From: CAVTND01 sp963735955
Lineage (GTDB): Bacteria; Pseudomonadota; Gammaproteobacteria; Burkholderiales; Burkholderiaceae_F
Direction of reading: 5' to 3'
Assembly (NCBI GenBank): GCA_963735955.1
Contig: CAVTND010000005.1
Span: 1-61,939, forward strand
DNA length: 61,939 nucleotides
The position numbers and the translations under genes are program-made. Under the pieces are notes generated by a model. That model searched no databases. It worked only from the letters and a program-made list of their open reading frames with translations, and was not told the DNA's origin. Shown piece by piece: positions 1-9,549 of this stretch. How positions within the stretch are numbered: the stretch's first letter is position 1; each line of letters opens with the position of its first letter.

Positions 1-19
1 GGTGGTGAAGGCGGTGTGA
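1..19 (+). CDS. 3' end of an upstream gene (partial)
   Basis: Only the last five codons (Val-Val-Lys-Ala-Val) and the TGA at 17-19 are inside the window. The stop overlaps the GTG start of the next gene as GTGA, so the two are almost certainly translationally coupled in one operon. Function cannot be told from this stub. Confidence 0.4.
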
Positions 20-1056
20 GCGTCGTCGCCGCACCGCCACCGGACCTGCCGCGGCTGGGCCGCTGGCTGGAGCAGCGCGTGCCCGGCTTTCGCGCGCTGC
101 AGCACGCCGAGCGCATCGTCGGCGGCAACTCGAACCCGATCTGGCGGCTGCAGGCGGCAAGTGGCGCCTACGTGCTGCGCACGCAGCCGGCGGGGGTGCT
201 GCTGAAAGCGCGACGACTCGACCGCGAGGTGCGGGTGTTGCAGGCGCTGCGCCGCAGTCCCGTGCCGGCCACCATGCACGTGCACTGCGAGGATCCGGAG
301 GTCATCGGCGTACCTTTCTACCTGATGGATTTCGTGCCCGGCGAAGTGCACCGCGATCCACGCATGCCGGGCCTGTCGCCGCAGCGTCGGGCTGAGCTCT
401 ATGCCGCGGCCATCGACATGCTGGCCACGGTGCATGCGGTGGACATCGAGTGCGCTGGAATTGCGCGACTTCGGCCGCACCGGCCACTACTCCAACGCCA
501 GCTGCACCGCTGGACACAGCAGTACCGCAGCGCGCTGCCCGAAGGCGAGCCGACGATGGACGAACTCATCACCGCGCTCGAGCGCGACTTGCCGGCCGAC
601 GACGCGGCACCGGTGCTGCTGCACGGTGACTCGCGGCTGGACAACCTGATGTTCGAGCCCGGCACGGCGCGCATCGCCGCGGTGCTCGACTGGGAGCTGT
701 CGACCTTGGGCCACCCGCTGGCCGACCTGGGGCAGTTCCTCGCCGTGCAGGCGCTGCCGTCGGACTATCTGTTGCCCGGGCTGGCCGGCGTCGACCGCAG
801 CGCACTTGGCATCCCGAGTGTGGACGAACAGGCGGATCGCTACTTCGGCGCCAGCGGCCTCCCACCACGCACGCCGGTCGAACTGCGCGTCGTCCAGGCC
901 TTCGCGATGTTCCGCCAGGCCGCCATCGCGGCCGGGTTGAAGCGGCGCGCCGAACTGGGTACGGCGGTGGCCGAGAGCGCGCTGCACTTCGGCAATACGC
1001 TCGACGTCTTTGCCCGCACCGGGCTGCAACTGCTGCGAGGAGAACCCAGCCCATGA
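16..1056 (+). CDS. ACAD10-like phosphotransferase (APH family)
   Basis: Aminoglycoside-phosphotransferase/choline-kinase fold protein of the ACAD10 N-terminal type, usually found with acyl-CoA dehydrogenases and presumed to phosphorylate a hydroxyacyl intermediate. Visible motifs are the glycine-rich GGNSNPIW near residue 37, the catalytic loop LLHGDSRLDN near residue 201 and the metal-binding VLDWELSTLG near residue 224. Length (346 aa) is normal. The GTG start at 16 overlaps the upstream stop, and its own TGA overlaps the next ATG (ATGA at 1053). Residues ~145-160 are out of frame: an extra base near 449 and a missing one near 514 cancel out, and the family-like peptide ALELRDFGRTGHYSN is in the next frame. 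The true substrate is unknown. Confidence 0.85.
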   Translation: MSVVAAPPPDLPRLGRWLEQRVPGFRALQHAERIVGGNSNPIWRLQAASGAYVLRTQPAGVLLKARRLDREVRVLQALRRSPVPATMHVHCEDPEVIGVPFYLMDFVPGEVHRDPRMPGLSPQRRAELYAAAIDMLATVHAVDIECAGIARLRPHRPLLQRQLHRWTQQYRSALPEGEPTMDELITALERDLPADDAAPVLLHGDSRLDNLMFEPGTARIAAVLDWELSTLGHPLADLGQFLAVQALPSDYLLPGLAGVDRSALGIPSVDEQADRYFGASGLPPRTPVELRVVQAFAMFRQAAIAAGLKRRAELGTAVAESALHFGNTLDVFARTGLQLLRGEPSP

Positions 1057-1814
1057 AGAACCCCTTCGACCTGAGCGGCCAGGTCGCGCTGGTCACCGGC
1101 TCGACGATGGGCATCGGCGAGGCCACCGCGCGGGTGCTGGCGCGCGCCGGTGCCCATGTGGTCGTCAGCAGCCGCAAGCAGGCCGACTGCGAGCGCGTGG
1201 CGGCCGAGCTGCGCGCCGAGGGCCTCAGCGCCGAAGGCCAGGCCTGCCACATCGGCCGCATGGAGGACATCGCCGGCATGGCCGCGCACCTGAAGCAGCG
1301 ACACGGCGGCCTGGACTTGCTGGTCAACAACGCGGTGCTGAGCCCGCTGCGCAGCATCGCCGACACCGACCTGGGGCTGTTCACGAAGACGGTCGAGGTG
1401 GATCTGCGTGGCTACTGGTACCTGTCGGCTGAAGCCGTGAAGCTGATGCGGCCGCGTGGCGGCGGTTGCATCGTCAACCTGGCCTCGGTAGCCGCACTGC
1501 ACCCGGACAAGGGGCTGGCGCTGTACTCGACGTTGAAGACCGCGCTGATCGGCATGAGCCGGTCCTTCGCGATGGAATACGGCGAGGCCGGCATCCGCGT
1601 CAACACCGTGCTGCCGGGGCTGATCAAGACCAAGCTGGCCGACAAGTACGACGAGGCGACGCAGACCCGGGTGATCGCGAAGACGCCGCTCGGCCGCCTG
1701 GGCGAACCCGAGGACATCGGTCATGCGGTGTTGTACCTGTGCTCGCCGGCGGCGGCTTTCGTCACCGGCGCCAGCCTGGTCGTCGACGGTGGCGTCAGTG
1801 TGACCATCTTCTGA
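1053..1814 (+). CDS. short-chain dehydrogenase/reductase (SDR)
   Basis: Classical NAD(P)-dependent SDR, 253 aa. It shows the cofactor motif TGSTMGIG near residue 15, NNAV near residue 90, and a Ser-Tyr-Lys triad in which the YxxxK tyrosine and lysine are in LYSTLKTA near residue 152. The C-terminal GASLVVDGG is typical. It probably oxidises a hydroxyacyl or alcohol intermediate; the substrate cannot be read from sequence. The start overlaps the preceding stop by 4 bp, so it is co-translated with the phosphotransferase. Confidence 0.88.
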   Translation: MKNPFDLSGQVALVTGSTMGIGEATARVLARAGAHVVVSSRKQADCERVAAELRAEGLSAEGQACHIGRMEDIAGMAAHLKQRHGGLDLLVNNAVLSPLRSIADTDLGLFTKTVEVDLRGYWYLSAEAVKLMRPRGGGCIVNLASVAALHPDKGLALYSTLKTALIGMSRSFAMEYGEAGIRVNTVLPGLIKTKLADKYDEATQTRVIAKTPLGRLGEPEDIGHAVLYLCSPAAAFVTGASLVVDGGVSVTIF

Positions 1815-1834
1815 ACCGAAGCGGGGATCAAGCC

Positions 1835-2837
1835 ATGAGGGCGGTACTGTGCAGGGAGCATGGCGGGCCGGAGAAGCTGGTGGTGGCGGACATTGCTTCG
1901 CTGCAGCCCGGCCCCGGCGAGGTGGTGGTGGCCGTGCATGCGGCCTCGGTCAACTTCCCCGACACGCTGATCATCGAGAACAAGTACCAGTTCAAACCGC
2001 CGCTGCCGTTTTCGCCGGGCGGCGAGGTCGCCGGCACGATCAAGGCGCTGGGGCAGGGCGTCGAGGGGTACAGGCTCGGCGAGCGCGTCATCGCCGTGTG
2101 CGGCTGGGGCGGCTTTGCCGACGAGGTGGTGGTGCCCGCGCGCAAGCTGGTGCGCCTGGCCGACGGCGTGGCGATGGACGCCGCGGCCTCGCTGGTCATC
2201 ACCTACGGCACCACGCACTACGCTCTGAAAGAGCGCGCGCAGCTGAAGCCGGGCGAGACGCTGCTGGTGCTGGGCGCGGCCGGCGGCACGGGCTTGTCGG
2301 CGGTGGAGCTGGGCAAGCTGATGGGCGCGCGCGTCATCGCCGCCGCGTCCAGCGCGGAGAAGCTGGCGCTGTGCAAGCAGTACGGCGCCGACGAGGGCAT
2401 CGACTACAGCCAGGGAGGACCTGCGCGAACGCCTAAAGCAGATCACCGGCGGCCGTGGTGTCGACGTGGTCTACGACCCGGTCGGCGGCGCCTACACCGA
2501 AGCCGCGCTGCGCTGCATGGCCTGGCAGGGGCGGCTGCTGGTGATCGGCTTCACGGCCGGCGACATCCCGCGCCCGCCGCTGAACCTGCCGCTGCTCAAG
2601 GGCTGCTCGATCGTCGGCGTGTTCTACGGCCGCTTCAGCGACGAACAGCCCGAGCGCGCGCAACAGTTGCTGCAGGAGCTGATGCAATGGCTGGCCGCCG
2701 GGCGCATCAAGCCGCCGATCAGCCAGCGCCGGCCGATCGAGGAAGCCGCTGCTGCGCTGCAGGACGTGGCCGCGCGCCGTGTGCTCGGCAAGATCGTGCT
2801 CAGCACCGCGCTCGGGCGCGGCGAGGCGGTGCGGTGA
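1835..2837 (+). CDS. NADPH:quinone oxidoreductase, zinc-free MDR family (one frameshift)
   Basis: Medium-chain dehydrogenase/reductase of the quinone-oxidoreductase (QorA/Zta1) type. It has an N-terminal GroES-like domain (SVNFPD, PGGEVAG) and a Rossmann fold with LVLGAAGGTG near residue 147, and lacks structural zinc cysteines. The frame breaks near 2,412-2,418: the protein up to DEGIDYS continues as REDLRERLKQITGGRGVDVV one frame over, consistent with one extra C. Corrected length is about 333 aa, normal for the family. The stop overlaps the next gene's GTG start (GTGA at 2834). It presumably reduces an enoyl or quinone-like intermediate in the same pathway. Confidence 0.85.
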
Positions 2838-3637
2838 AGGTCGAAGGCCGCACGGTCGTGGTCACCGGCGCCGGCAGCGGCATCGGCGCCGCGATGGCGC
2901 GCCGCTTCGCCGCAGAGGGTGCGAGGGCGGTGATCGTGGCCGACCTGGCGCTGGACGCGGCAAGGGCGGTGGCCGAAGGCTGCCGCGATGCGTCAGGCCA
3001 TAGCGTCGGGCACGCATACCGACTGGACGTGGCCGATGCCGCGGCCACCGAAGCGTTGATTGACTCGGTCGAAAGGCGGCACGGCCCGATCGGCCTGTTC
3101 TGCGCCAACGCGGGCTTGGGCGTGCCCGGGGGCCGCGAGCCCGACGCCGCCACCTGGCAGCGGCTGTGGGATGTGCATGTGATGGCGCATGTGCATGCCG
3201 CGCGCGTGCTGTTGCCGCGTTGGCACGAGCGCGCGGCCGCTGAACCCAAAGGCTGGCTGCTGATCACGGCGTCCGCCGCCGGGCTGCTGTCGCAGCCCGA
3301 CGCGCCCTATGCCGTGACCAAGCATGCCGCGGTCGCGTTTGCCGAGTGGCTCACCATCCAGCACGGCGGCGAAGGCGTCGGCATCAGCTGCCTGTGTCCC
3401 GGTGCAGTCGACACGCCGCTGCTGCGCGCCGAGAGCGTCGAGCGGCAGAAGCTGATGAATGCAGGCGAGGCGCCGATGCCACCCGAGACGGTGGCCGACA
3501 TCGTCGTGCAGGGGCTGGCGGACGAGCGCTTCCTGATCCTGACGCACCCGCAGGTGGCGCAGTGGGTGCAGCGAAAGGCCGCTGACCCGGAGCGCCGGAT
3601 CCACGGCATACGCAAGGGCTGGCGCCGCAGCGGCTGA
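2834..3637 (+). CDS. short-chain dehydrogenase/reductase (SDR)
   Basis: Second SDR of the cluster, 267 aa, starting at GTG 2834 that overlaps the upstream stop. It contains the cofactor motif TGAGSGIG near residue 11, NAG in CANAGLG, a Ser in LLITASAAG and the catalytic PYAVTKHA tyrosine/lysine. The C-terminal segment, with VADIVVQGLADERFLILTHP, resembles SDRs found beside acyl-CoA dehydrogenases and phosphotransferases and also resembles the SDR at 25,887 in this window. Substrate unknown. Confidence 0.87.
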   Translation: MKVEGRTVVVTGAGSGIGAAMARRFAAEGARAVIVADLALDAARAVAEGCRDASGHSVGHAYRLDVADAAATEALIDSVERRHGPIGLFCANAGLGVPGGREPDAATWQRLWDVHVMAHVHAARVLLPRWHERAAAEPKGWLLITASAAGLLSQPDAPYAVTKHAAVAFAEWLTIQHGGEGVGISCLCPGAVDTPLLRAESVERQKLMNAGEAPMPPETVADIVVQGLADERFLILTHPQVAQWVQRKAADPERRIHGIRKGWRRSG

Positions 3638-3754
3638 GCGAAAGGAGGCAGACCCGAACCAATGATTCGAACCATGAACCAGATCGCCGCGGCTGCGTGT
3701 GACCATGCAGACCCGAGCCACCCCAACAGACCATTCTTATCACAGGAGACGAAC

Positions 3755-4978
3755 ATGATTTCACGCAACCGCCGCTTGATCCTTGCCGGCACCGCCGCCG
3801 CTGCCGCCACCGCGGCCTTCTCGCCCCGGGCCGTGTTCGCGCAGGCCACGCCCGGCGTCACCGTCACCGAACTGAAGATCGGCACCACCACCTCGCTCAG
3901 CGGCCCGGTGTCGGCGCTGGGCACGATCAACAAGTCGCAGGCGGCCTACTTCAAGATGCTCAACGAGCAGGGCGGCATCGCCGGGCGCAAGATCAACTAC
4001 ATCATCCTCGACGATGGCTTCAACCCGGCCAAGACGCTGGAGCAGACGCGCCGCCTGGTCGAGGAGGAGGAGGTGGCCTTCCTGTTTTCGCAGCTGGGCA
4101 CCGGGCCGAACTCGGCGATCGTCAAGTACGTCAACGACAAGGGCGTGCCGCACCTGTTCCTGTCGGTCAACGGCGACAAGTGGGGCGACTTCAAGACCTA
4201 CCCATGGACCCTGCCGTTCGCGCCGAGCGCGCGCACCGAGTCGCAGATCTTCGTCAAGTACGCGCTGCAGCAGAACCCGAAGGCGAGGATCGCCATCCTC
4301 TACCAGAACGACGACCTCGGCCGCGACTTCGTGGCCGGCGCCAAGGACGTGCTCGGCGCGCAGTACGACAGCGTGGTCAAGGCGGCGTCCTACGAGGTCA
4401 CCGACCCGACGGTCGATTCGCAGCTGATCGAGCTGAAGGACAGCGGCGCCGAGGTGCTGATCTCCGGCGTCACCGGCAAGTTCGGCGCGATGTCGATCCG
4501 CAAGGTGTCCGAACTGGGCTGGAAGCCGATGCACTTCATCACCAGCGGCGTGTCGTCGGTATCTTCGACCATCAAGCCGGCCGGCGAGGACCGTTCGATG
4601 GGCGTGATCACCTCGGTCTACCTGAAGGACGTGACCGATACCGCCTGGGAGAACGACGCCGGCGTCAAGGCCTACAAGGCCTTCATGGCCAAGCATTTCC
4701 CCGAAGGCAATCCGAACGAGTTCTACAACGCCTACGGCTACATGATCGCGATGGTCATGCACCGCGTGCTCGAGCAGTGCAAGGGCGACTTCTCGCGTAA
4801 GAGCATCATGACCCAGGCCAACAACCTGAAGGAACTGGAGAACCCGCTGATGCTGCCCGGCATCAAGGTCAATACCAGCCCCACCGACCATCGCCCGCTC
4901 GAGCAGATGCAGCTGCAGCGCTGGAACGGCAAGCAGTGGGAGCGCTTCGGTTCGGTGATCCAGGGCAGCACCGTCTGA
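3755..4978 (+). CDS. periplasmic substrate-binding protein of a Liv-type ABC importer
   Basis: Type I periplasmic binding protein of the branched-chain amino acid/amide (HAAT) class, 407 aa. The start at 3755 follows an AGGAG ribosome site at 3744-3748. An N-terminal signal with paired arginines (SRNRRLILAG) and a probable cleavage after AVFA suggests export, possibly by Tat. The mature domain begins with KIGTTTSLSGPVSALG and contains FNPAKTLEQTRRLVEEEEVAF, typical of the family. No permease or ATPase sits next to it; the full importer lies at 20,631-25,649, so this may be an alternative receptor. The ligand is probably an aromatic or aliphatic carboxylate by context only. Confidence 0.88.
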   Translation: MISRNRRLILAGTAAAAATAAFSPRAVFAQATPGVTVTELKIGTTTSLSGPVSALGTINKSQAAYFKMLNEQGGIAGRKINYIILDDGFNPAKTLEQTRRLVEEEEVAFLFSQLGTGPNSAIVKYVNDKGVPHLFLSVNGDKWGDFKTYPWTLPFAPSARTESQIFVKYALQQNPKARIAILYQNDDLGRDFVAGAKDVLGAQYDSVVKAASYEVTDPTVDSQLIELKDSGAEVLISGVTGKFGAMSIRKVSELGWKPMHFITSGVSSVSSTIKPAGEDRSMGVITSVYLKDVTDTAWENDAGVKAYKAFMAKHFPEGNPNEFYNAYGYMIAMVMHRVLEQCKGDFSRKSIMTQANNLKELENPLMLPGIKVNTSPTDHRPLEQMQLQRWNGKQWERFGSVIQGSTV

Positions 4979-4984
4979 ACTTCG

Positions 4985-5005
4985 GCGCCGGCGTTGTGCC
5001 GGCGC
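4985..5005 (+). other. hairpin between binding-protein gene and next CDS
   Basis: An 8-bp perfect stem (GCGCCGGC / GCCGGCGC) with loop GTTGT lies 7 bp after the binding-protein stop. There is no T-run, so it is more likely an mRNA-stabilising or attenuating hairpin, as often seen after abundant binding-protein genes, than a full terminator. Confidence 0.5.
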
Positions 5006-5037
5006 TGGCCCGCACTCGAAAACCCGAGGCTGTCACC

Positions 5038-7156
5038 ATGAACCGTCCCGCCACCTTCGCCCGCCAGGGCCGCATCGGAGCGCTGTGCATCGACAACCCG
5101 CCGGTCAACGCGCTGTCGCCGCAGACCGTCGCTGCGCTGCGCGACTCGATCGCAGAGTTCGAAGCGGCCGACGATGTCGATGCGTTGGTGCTGTACTGCG
5201 CCGGCCGCACCTTCGTCGCCGGCGGCGACATCGCCGCGTTCGAAGACCCGGCCTTCAGCGCCGCGCCCTACAACGCGCTGCTGGCACGCATCGAGGCCAG
5301 CCGGCGCCCGGTGGTGGCCGCGGTGCACGGTACCGCGCTGGGCGGCGGTTTGGAACTGGCGCTGGCCTGCCACCACCGCGTCGCTCAACCCAGCGCGCGG
5401 CTCGGCCTGCCCGAGGTGAAGATCGGCCTGCTGCCCGGTTCGCTGGGCACGCAGCGCCTGCCTCGCCTGGTGGGCGCGCCGCTGGCGCTGGACCTGATCA
5501 CCACCGGCCGCGTGATCGGCGCGCAGCAGGCGATGCGAGGCCGGGCTGGTCGACGAACTGAAGGATGGCGAGCCGCGCGAGATCGGCATCGCTGCCGCGC
5601 AGGCGCTGCTCGCGGCGGGCTACGTGCCGAGGCGCACCAGCGTACTTCCGGTGCCGCCGGCGGCTGACGAGATTTTCACGAAGGCCGCGGCCGACGCCGC
5701 GCAGAAATCGGCCTATCCAGCGCTGGCCGCGATCGTGCGCTGCGTGCGCGCCGCCGCACAAAAGCCGTTCGCCGAGGGCGAGGCGGTGGAGGCGCGCCGA
5801 GTTCGGGCACTGGTGCATTCGCCGTCGTCGAAGGCGCTGCGCCACCTGTTCTTCGCCGAGCGCGAGGCCGCCAAGATCCCCGGCCTGCCGCGCGACACTG
5901 CGTTGCGGCCGGTGAAGCGCGTCGGCATCGTCGGCGCCGGCACGATGGGCGGCGGCATCGCGATGAACTTCGCCAACGCCGGCATCCCGGCCGTGATCGT
6001 CGAGGTCGGCGACGCGGCGCTGCAGCGCGGCTTAGGCCTGGTGCGCAAGAACTACGAGGCTAGCGCTGCCAAGGGCAAGCTGACGTCCGAGCAGGTGCAG
6101 CAGCGCATGGGCCTGCTCAGCGGATCGCTGGACTACGCGTCGCTCGCCGACTGCGACCTCGTCATCGAGGCGGTGTTCGAGGACCTGGCGCTGAAGAAGC
6201 AGGTCTGCGCGAAGCTCGGCGCGACTGTGCAAGCCCGGCGCGATCATCGCCACCAACACCTCGACGCTCGATGTCGACGTGCTGGCCGCAGGCCACCGGC
6301 CGGCCGCCGATGTGCTGGGCATGCATTTCTTCAGCCCGGCCAACGTGATGCGCCTGCTCGAAGTGGTGCGCGGCGCGCGACACCGCGCCCGAGGTGCTGG
6401 CCACGCGTGATGAAGCTGGCCGCCACGATCGGCAAGGTGGCGGTGGTCTCGGGCGTCTGCTACGGCTTCATCGGCAACCGCATGGCCGAGGTCTACATGC
6501 GCGAGGCCGAGTTCCTGCTGATGGAAGGCGCCGAGCCGCAAGCAGATCGACGGCGCCGTCGAGGCGCTCGGGCATGGCGATGGGGCCGTGCCGCATGCTC
6601 GACATGGCCGGCGTCGATGTCGGCGCCAAGACGGTGATCGAATACGGCAAGGCCGGCGGGCTGCCGCCGGATGCCGAGCTATCGCGCGCTGGTGCGCAGC
6701 TGTTCGAGCTCGGCCGCTTCGGCCAGAAGACCGGCGCCGGCTACTACCGCTACGAAGGCCGCACGCCGCTGCCCGACCCGGCGTTGACGGCCATCGCCGC
6801 CGGCGCTGGCGCAAGCAGCACGGCATCACGCGCCGCAGTGCGCATCAGCGACGACGAGATCGTCGAGCGCTGCTCTACCCGCTGATCAACGAGGGCGCTG
6901 AAGATCCTCGAGTGAAGGCATCGCCTACCGTCCCGGCGACATCGATGTCGTCTGGGTCGCCGGCTACGGCTTCCCCGACCACCGTGGCGGCCCGATGTTC
7001 ATGGCCGACCAGATCGGCCTGCCGAAGATCGCCGAACGCCTGGCGCACTACGCCGCGCAGCGCGGCAACGCCTTCGGCTACTGGACGCCGGCGCGCCTGT
7101 TGACCGAGCTCGTCGCCGCAGGCCGGCCGCTGGCCGGTTGGACCGCGCCGCGCTGA
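5038..7156 (+). CDS. bifunctional enoyl-CoA hydratase/3-hydroxyacyl-CoA dehydrogenase (frameshifted)
   Basis: FadB/FadJ-type fusion for the hydration and oxidation steps of beta-oxidation. The N-terminal crotonase domain shows the oxyanion segments GRTFVAGGDIAAF and HGTALGGGLELALAC. The dehydrogenase domain begins near 5,920 with the NAD motif VGIVGAGTMGGGIA and continues through HFFSPANVM, CYGFIGNRM and GYGFPDHRGGPM. Total length is about 700 aa, as expected. At least ten single-base indels break the frame, e.g. near 5,546, 6,229, 6,283, 6,376, 6,410, 6,541, 6,582, 6,680, 6,875 and 6,913, but the protein is recoverable throughout. This is more compatible with sequence errors than with decay because every motif is intact. 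Confidence 0.85.
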
Positions 7157-7191
7157 AGCCGCACCCCATCACCCACTGCATCGGAGCCACC

Positions 7192-8392
7192 ATGAGAGAA
7201 GCCGTCATCGTCTCCACCGCACGCACGCCGCATCGGCCGCGCCTTCAGCGGCGCCTTCAACCACACCAAGTCGCCGACGCTGATCGGCCACGCGATCGCC
7301 CACGCCGTGCAGCGCGCCGGCGTCGATCCGGCGACGAGATCGAGGACGTGGTCATCGGCACGCGTGCTGAGCGCCGGCACCGCCGGCATGAACCTGGCGC
7401 GCAACGCTGCGCTCGCGGCCGGGCTGCCGTTGACGCGTCGCGGCCCAGACGATGGATCGCCAGTGCGCGTCGGGCCTGATGGCCGTCGCCACCGCGGCCA
7501 AGCAGGTGATGGTCGACGGCATGGACGTGGTGGTGGCGGGCGGGCAGGAGAACATCTCCGCGGTGCAGACGCCGTACATGGAATGGGTGGCACAGCGAGA
7601 AGGACCCCAACGTGCTCGCGCGCGCGCACCGCATGCCTACATGCCGATGCTGCAGACCGCCGAGTTCGTCGCCAAGAAGTACGCGATCTCGCGCGACGCG
7701 CAGGACCGCTACTCGCTCGAGTCGCAGCGCCGCACCGGCGCAGGCGCAAGCAGCGGGCCGGCTTCGATGCCGAGATCGTGCCGATCACGACGACGATGGC
7801 GGTGGTCGACAAGGACACGCAGGACGTCGTCGCTACAAGCGAGTGACGCTGGCCACGCGACGAAGGCAATCGTCCCGACACCACGCTCGAAGGCCTGCAG
7901 GCGCTGAAGCCGGTGATCGAGGGCGGCGTGGTCACCGCCGGCAACGCCAGCCAGCTGTCCGACGGCGCGTCGGCCTGCGTGCTGATGGAGCGCGCGCTGG
8001 CCGAGCAGCGCGGCCTGCAGCCGCTGGGCCTCTATCGCGGCATGGCGGTGGCCGGCTGTGCGCCCGAAGAGATGGGCATCGGCCCGGTCTACGCGATCCC
8101 CAAGCTGCTGAAGCAGCATGGCCTGAAGGTCGACGACATCGGCCTGTGGGAACTGAACGAAGCCTTCGCCTGCCAGGCGCTGTATTGCCGCGACCAGCTC
8201 GGGCATCGACCCCGACGAGCTACAACGTCGATGGCGGCGGCATCTCGATCGGTCACCCCTACGGCATGACCGGCGCGCGCCTCGTCGGCCACGCGCTGAT
8301 CGAAGGCAAGCGCCGCGGCGTGAAGTACGTCGTGGTGACGATGTGCGTCGGCGGCGGCATGGGCGCCGCCGGCGCTGTTCGAAGTGCTCTGA
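7192..8392 (+). CDS. acetyl-CoA acyltransferase (thiolase), frameshifted
   Basis: Thiolase catalysing the last, cleaving step of beta-oxidation. The nucleophilic cysteine is in MDRQCASG (near 7,455), the histidine in SIGHPYGMTGARL (near 8,255), and the second cysteine in CVGGGMGAAG (near 8,345). Start MREAVIVSTARTP follows a short 35-bp gap after the hydratase/dehydrogenase gene. The frame is lost repeatedly (near 7,231, 7,332, 7,360, 7,436, 7,600, 7,740, 7,845, 8,205 and 8,374); typical insertions turn an expected GG into GCG. Corrected length is about 395 aa. The true stop is the TGA at 8390-8392 after LFEVL. Confidence 0.85.
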
Positions 8393-8404
8393 CGAGAGAC
8401 GGTG

Positions 8405-9194
8405 ATGTCCGACCCTGACTTCGGGCCGGTGCGTTACGAACGCCTCGCCGACCACATCGCCCTGGCGACGCTGAACCGGCCCGAGGTGCGCAACGCCGTC
8501 AACGGCGCTCTGGCCCGGGCGCTGGAGGCCGTCGTCGTCGAGACCGAGGCCGACCCGGACATCGGGGCGGTGGTGCTCACCGGCGCGGGCGACGGCGTGT
8601 TCTGCGCCGGCGCCGACCTGAAGGAGGTGGCGGCGGGACGCGGCGACGAACTCTTCACCGCGCAGGGCGGCTTCGCCGGCTTCGTTTACGCGCAGCGGCG
8701 CAAGCCGTGGATCGCCGCCGTCAATGGCAAGGCACTGGCCGGGGGTTGCGAGATCGTGCTCGCCTGCGAGTTGGTGGTCGCGGCCGAGCATGCTGTCTTC
8801 GGGCTGCCCGAGGTGTCGCGCGGGCTGATCGCGGCGGCCGGTGGCTTGATCCGGCTGCCGCGTGCGCTGCCGCGCCATCTGGCGCTGGAACTGGTGATGA
8901 CGGGCGACCCGCTCGACGTGCGGCGTGCGGAGATGCACGGGCTGGTGAAACCGCATCGTGCCGGCCGACCGGCTGATCGCCGAAGCGGTGGCGCTGGCGC
9001 AGCGCATCAACCGCAACGCGCCGCTGGCGGTGCGCGAGAGCCTGCACGTCGCGCGCCGCGCCGGCGAGCTGAGCGAGGCCGATGCGCGCACGCTGGTCCA
9101 GGCCTCGCGCGATCGCGTCGTGCGCAGCGAGGACTACAGGGAGGGGCCGCGTGCCTTCATCGAGAAGCGCGAGCCGCGCTGGGTGGGGCGCTGA
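8405..9194 (+). CDS. enoyl-CoA hydratase/isomerase (one frameshift)
   Basis: Crotonase-fold protein, about 262 aa when corrected. Visible are the CoA/oxyanion motifs GVFCAGADLKEV and NGKALAGGCEIVLAC and the acidic residue region GLPEVSRGL. A frameshift near 8,957 separates HGLVKPH from PADRLIAEAVALAQRIN; the C-terminal helical part runs to the TGA at 9192-9194. It sits 12 bp after the thiolase stop, giving a complete beta-oxidation set except for the acyl-CoA dehydrogenase, which is at 27,855. Confidence 0.85.
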
Positions 9195-9224
9195 GGCGAC
9201 GGCGCATCGGCAAGCCATCGCGGA

Positions 9225-9365
9225 CTACAACGGCTCGCCGCCGCACACAGCGTTGATGTTCCTGGCCCCGTGCAGCAGCCGCTCGATGTTGACTCCGGCG
9301 ACGATGGGCTCATAGCAGATGACATAGCGTCCGACGGGACGCTTCGATGGCCTGTCTTCGGCGAT
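9225..9365 (-). pseudogene. ParE/RelE-like toxin, C-terminal remnant
   Basis: The minus strand encodes RPVGRYVICYEP followed by VNIERLLHGARNIN, which matches the C-terminal half of ParE-type toxins (PVGRYvIfY...v.ivRvLHGARdi). I see no start or N-terminal half and no antitoxin gene beside it, so this is a truncated toxin remnant. It lies in an otherwise gene-free gap from 9,195 to 9,549. Confidence 0.45.
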
Positions 9366-9549
9366 GGGTCTCATATCTCGAAGATGTCCGCAGCTGCAAG
9401 CGGGCGGCGGGCAAAGCGCGGCATCTACGAGCGAGCCACCTTGCTGGCTAGCAGTTGCAGTTTTTCGCCTATCGAACATTGTCAATGATGGACATCCAGC
9501 GCCCACGGCGATATTGGCGTTTCGGCGACCATGGGATCGCACCGAGGTC

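Noticed and set aside
1466..3637. One long + strand reading frame of 723 codons
   Set aside because: It only strings together the SDR shadow, the shifted quinone oxidoreductase and the second SDR; the true genes have their own starts and motifs.
5038..8392. Programmed frameshifting in the beta-oxidation genes
   Set aside because: The shifts are many, in both directions and without slippery sequences or pseudoknots, unlike the IS5 case; sequence errors explain them better.
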